Shown: positions 1 to 3,200 of the stretch, one piece after another | Numbering within the stretch: position 1 is the first letter of the stretch | Layout: every line of letters begins with the position of its first letter | Origin: Desulfovibrionales bacterium GWA2_65_9 | Lineage (GTDB): Bacteria; Desulfobacterota; Desulfovibrionia; Desulfovibrionales; Desulfovibrionaceae | Assembly: GCA_001799475.1 (NCBI GenBank) | Contig: MGTN01000078.1 | Span: 4,287 to 10,436 of the forward strand | Length of the DNA stretch: 6,150 bases | Direction: 5' to 3' | Made by a program: the position numbers and the translations under genes | The notes under the pieces: model-generated | What the model saw: the letters and a program-made list of their open reading frames with translations, nothing else | What the model was told of the DNA's origin: nothing | Databases searched by the model: none

Positions 1-66
1 TCCGTGCCCGTCGTTATCCTGCGCGAGCCCGTCCAGTTCGCCGCCACCATGACCGTCAGCTTCTAA
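1..66 (+). CDS. C-terminal end of an outer-membrane protein, probably the TpsB (FhaC/CdiB/ShlB-type) transporter; 5' part outside window
   Basis: Read from base 1 this frame gives 21 codons and a TAA at 64-66. The tail contains LREPVQFAATMTVSF: alternating residues in the last stretch and a C-terminal phenylalanine, as in the final beta-strand of outer-membrane barrels recognised by the BAM machinery. TpsB proteins are 16-strand Omp85-superfamily barrels with periplasmic POTRA domains that export a TpsA partner, and they are commonly encoded just upstream of it. The stop lies only 10 bases before the start of the exoprotein gene. Seen: the frame, the stop and the terminal Phe. Inferred: the TpsB identity, which rests mainly on the neighbour because too little sequence is present to recognise the family. 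Another barrel protein cannot be excluded. Confidence 0.7.
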   Translation, partial: SVPVVILREPVQFAATMTVSF

Positions 67-70
67 GGAG
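65..70 (+). promoter_or_regulatory. Shine-Dalgarno site of the exoprotein gene, overlapping the upstream stop codon
   Basis: AAGGAG at 65-70 is a strong ribosome-binding site 6 bases before the ATG at 77. It shares its first two bases with the TAA stop (64-66) of the upstream gene. A ribosome finishing the upstream gene would therefore stop on the site, which favours translational coupling and production of both partners from one transcript. This site decides the start: the next in-frame ATG (101) has no comparable purine-rich sequence before it. Confidence 0.88.
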
Positions 71-76
71 CCGTAA

Positions 77-205
77 ATGAAGATTGCGCTAACGAAGAGC
101 ATGACGATACGGGTGACGGCGACGAAACTCCTGAATTTCGGCATCAAGGTTCAGGCGCTGCTCCTGTGCACCCTGCTGCTCTTTCCGCCCCAGCTGGTCT
201 TTGCC
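77..205 (+). other. Extended Sec signal peptide of the exoprotein
   Basis: Residues 1-43. A long, basic N-region of about 26 residues contains K2, K7, R12, K17 and K24. It is followed by a hydrophobic core (ALLLCTLLLF, residues 27-36) and a cleavage-like end, LVFA before AAP, predicting cleavage after A43. Extended N-regions are typical of large TpsA proteins and autotransporters, where they are thought to slow or route inner-membrane export. A start at the ATG at 101 (M9) would still leave a usable signal peptide, but the ribosome-binding site favours 77. The exact cleavage site is a prediction. Confidence 0.85.
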
Positions 206-3200
206 GCAGCCCCGACCCCCACGGCAGGCAGCACCACCACCGTGGCCGCCGCCGGCAACGGCGTGCCCGTGGTCAACATCGCCGCGCCCAACGCCGCAGG
301 CCTCTCGCACAACACCTACACCTCCTATAACGTCGACGCCCAGGGCCTGGTGCTGAACAATGGCGACAAGAGCCAGGCCTTCCGCCAGTCGCAGCTGGCC
401 GGCCAGGTGGCCGCCAACCCCAACCTGGCTGCGGGCAACCAGGCCTCGATCATCCTGAACGAGGTCACCTCAAGCAACCGCAGCACGCTCGCAGGCTTCA
501 CCGAGGTGCTGGGCGGCAAGGCCGCCGTCATCGTGGCCAACCCCTTTGGCATCACCTGCAACGGCTGCGGCTTCATCAACACCGACCGCGTCTCGCTCGT
601 CACCGGCACCCCGAATTTCACAGCCGGGGCGCTCAGCAGCTTCGGCGTCAACGGCGGCGACATCCTCATCAGCGGCACGGGCATCAATGCCAGCGCCCAG
701 CAGACCCTGGACCTGGTCTCGCGCAAGATCGTGCTCCAGGGCCAGGTCAACGCGCCGACCCTGAACGTTACCGCCGGCACCAACACCTGGGACTACAACA
801 CCGGCGGCACCAGCACCATCGCCGCCGCCGGCGGCGACCCCCTCCCGGCCTACGCCATCGACTCCAGCGCCCTGGGCGGCATGTACGCCGGGCGCATCAA
901 CCTCAAGGCCACCGAGGCCGGGGTGGGCGTGCGCATGCTGGGCGAGGCCGCCGCAACGACCGACGATTTCACCATCACCGCTGCTGGCAAGATCGAGATC
1001 GCCAGCAAGCTCTCCGCCGCGCGCGACCTGAGCCTGACCAGCACCAGCGCCGGGGCCGACGCCATCAAGGCCACGGACGCCAACCTCTCGGCCGGGCGCA
1101 ACCTGGGCCTGACCGCCACCAGCGGCGGCGCCACCTTAAGCGGCGGCGTGCTCGTGGCCACCAATGACCTGAACTACAACCTGGGCAGCCTGACCGACGC
1201 GGCCACGGGCACGGCCATAACGGACAACAACAAGCGCTACGGCGCCACAGCCACCCTCACCGGCACGGGCGCCTGGACCATGAACGGCGTGAACTACGGC
1301 TCGGCCGGGGCCTTCTCGGCCACGGCTGGCAGCCTGGCCCTGGGCGCCACCAGCCCGACCACGCTGTATTCCGGCAGCACGCTCGGCCTCACCGCCACCA
1401 GCGGCGGCCTTACCCTGACCAACGCAGCGCTGCAGTCCGTGGGCGACATGACCCTCGCCGCCACCTCGGCCACCAACACCGGCATCCTCACCTTCGGCAG
1501 TGCCGCACAGGCCAAGAGCACCGCCGGCAACATGAACCTGAACGCCTGGTACCAGCTGCTCAACTCCGGCGCGCTGACCACCGACACGGGCAACATCGTC
1601 ATCCGCTCGGGCTCCGGCTCTTCCAGCGACACCCGGTTCACCAACCAGGGCGCGGGCTCCATCTGGGCGGGCGGGCAGCTGAACATGGCGGACCGGGACG
1701 GTCTGCGCACGCAGAACATTGAGCTCAAAGGCACGGGCAAGATGGGCGGAAGCACCGTCGACATCACCGCCTTCAGCCTGAGCCTGATGGACACCGCCGT
1801 GCTGACCAGCCTCGGGGACATGACCCTCAACCTGCACCCCTCTAATGCCGGGTCGGTAGCTGTCGGGGCCAAGATCCTGGCCGCCACCAGCGGCACCGGC
1901 ACCCTGCACCTGAATACCAGCGGCGCAACCGGATGGCACGGGCTATACAATTACGGGCTCATCCATTCCGGGCAGGACATCGCGTCGCAAGATCTCGGCG
2001 TGGGCGGCGTCAACTATGGCACCGGAACCGTGTCCGCTGCCCGCAACATGTCCCTGGCAGGCTTTGACTCCATGTACGGCAACTACATCGCCGGGAACGA
2101 CCTGACCCTCACCAGCACCGGCCAGATCAACCTGTTCCCCAACGATAACGGCTCGCCCAACGCTGTGCTGAGCGCAGGCAACGACATCAGCATCACCGGC
2201 ACCAGGATTCGCAACTGGTCCACCATGAACGCCGGGCGCGACATCACCATCAACGCGTCCGACATGTTCAACAACGCCATTGGCGACGCCGGCACGCTGG
2301 CCCTGCGGTACTACAACATACTCGCCGGCACCCTCGTGAGCAGCACGGCATACCGCCCGCAGGTCATCGCCGGGCGTGCCATCAACATCTCCACGGGCAG
2401 CCAGTGGGGCCAGAACGTCGGCACCATCTCCGCACCAACAGTGAACATGAGCGGGACCGGCTTTTATAACGCGGACACCATCCGCGGCGGCGCAGTGAAC
2501 ATCACCATCGGCGACTTCCGTAACGTGGCTGGCGGAACCTCGGCCACGGGTGCCGCCACCGGCACCAGCCTCACCCCCACGCCCACCCCCGGCGGCATCT
2601 CCTTCGGCGGGGTGGTCATCACCATCCCCACCACGCCCAACGGGGTCTTCATCCCGGCCGCGACTCCGGGCTCCAGCTACCTGGTGGAGTCCAACCCGCT
2701 GTACACCAACCTCGACAACTACCTGGGCAGCGACTACCTGGCCGAGAAGTACAACTTCAAGGCCGACGAAGTGATCAAGCGCCTGGGCGACGCCGGCTAC
2801 GAGACCTTCCTGGTGCGCCAGCAGCTCATCTCCCTCACGGGCAGCAACATGGTCGTGGCCGGGGCCGCCACGGAGAAGGCCCAGATGCAGGCCCTCATGG
2901 ACAGCGCCGGCAGCCAGGCCAAGGCCCTGGGGCTGGCCTACGGCACGGCCCTCACCAGCGCCCAGCAGGCCAACCTGAAGGACGACATGGTCTGGATGGT
3001 GGAGACCACCGTTGCCGGGCAGAAGGTCCTGGCCCCGGTGGTCTACCTGGCCGCCAGCACGCGCCAGCTCTTCGACGGCACGCCCACGGTCACCGGCGAC
3101 ACCATCAATATGAACGTGGCCAGCCTGGGCAACGCGGGCACCATCCGCGGCAACACCGTGGACATCACCTCCAGCGGAGACGTGCACAACACCGGCGGCA

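Noticed and set aside
101..103. Alternative start codon (M9)
   Set aside because: It lacks a good ribosome-binding site, and starting there would shorten the extended basic N-region typical of the family. The AAGGAG site is well placed for the ATG at 77.
546..764. Short plus-strand frames in another register (also near 2550-2774 and 5169-5495)
   Set aside because: They lie wholly inside the exoprotein gene, are rich in Pro, Ser, Arg and Ala from frame-shifted GCC/ACC codons, and show no ribosome-binding site or domain.
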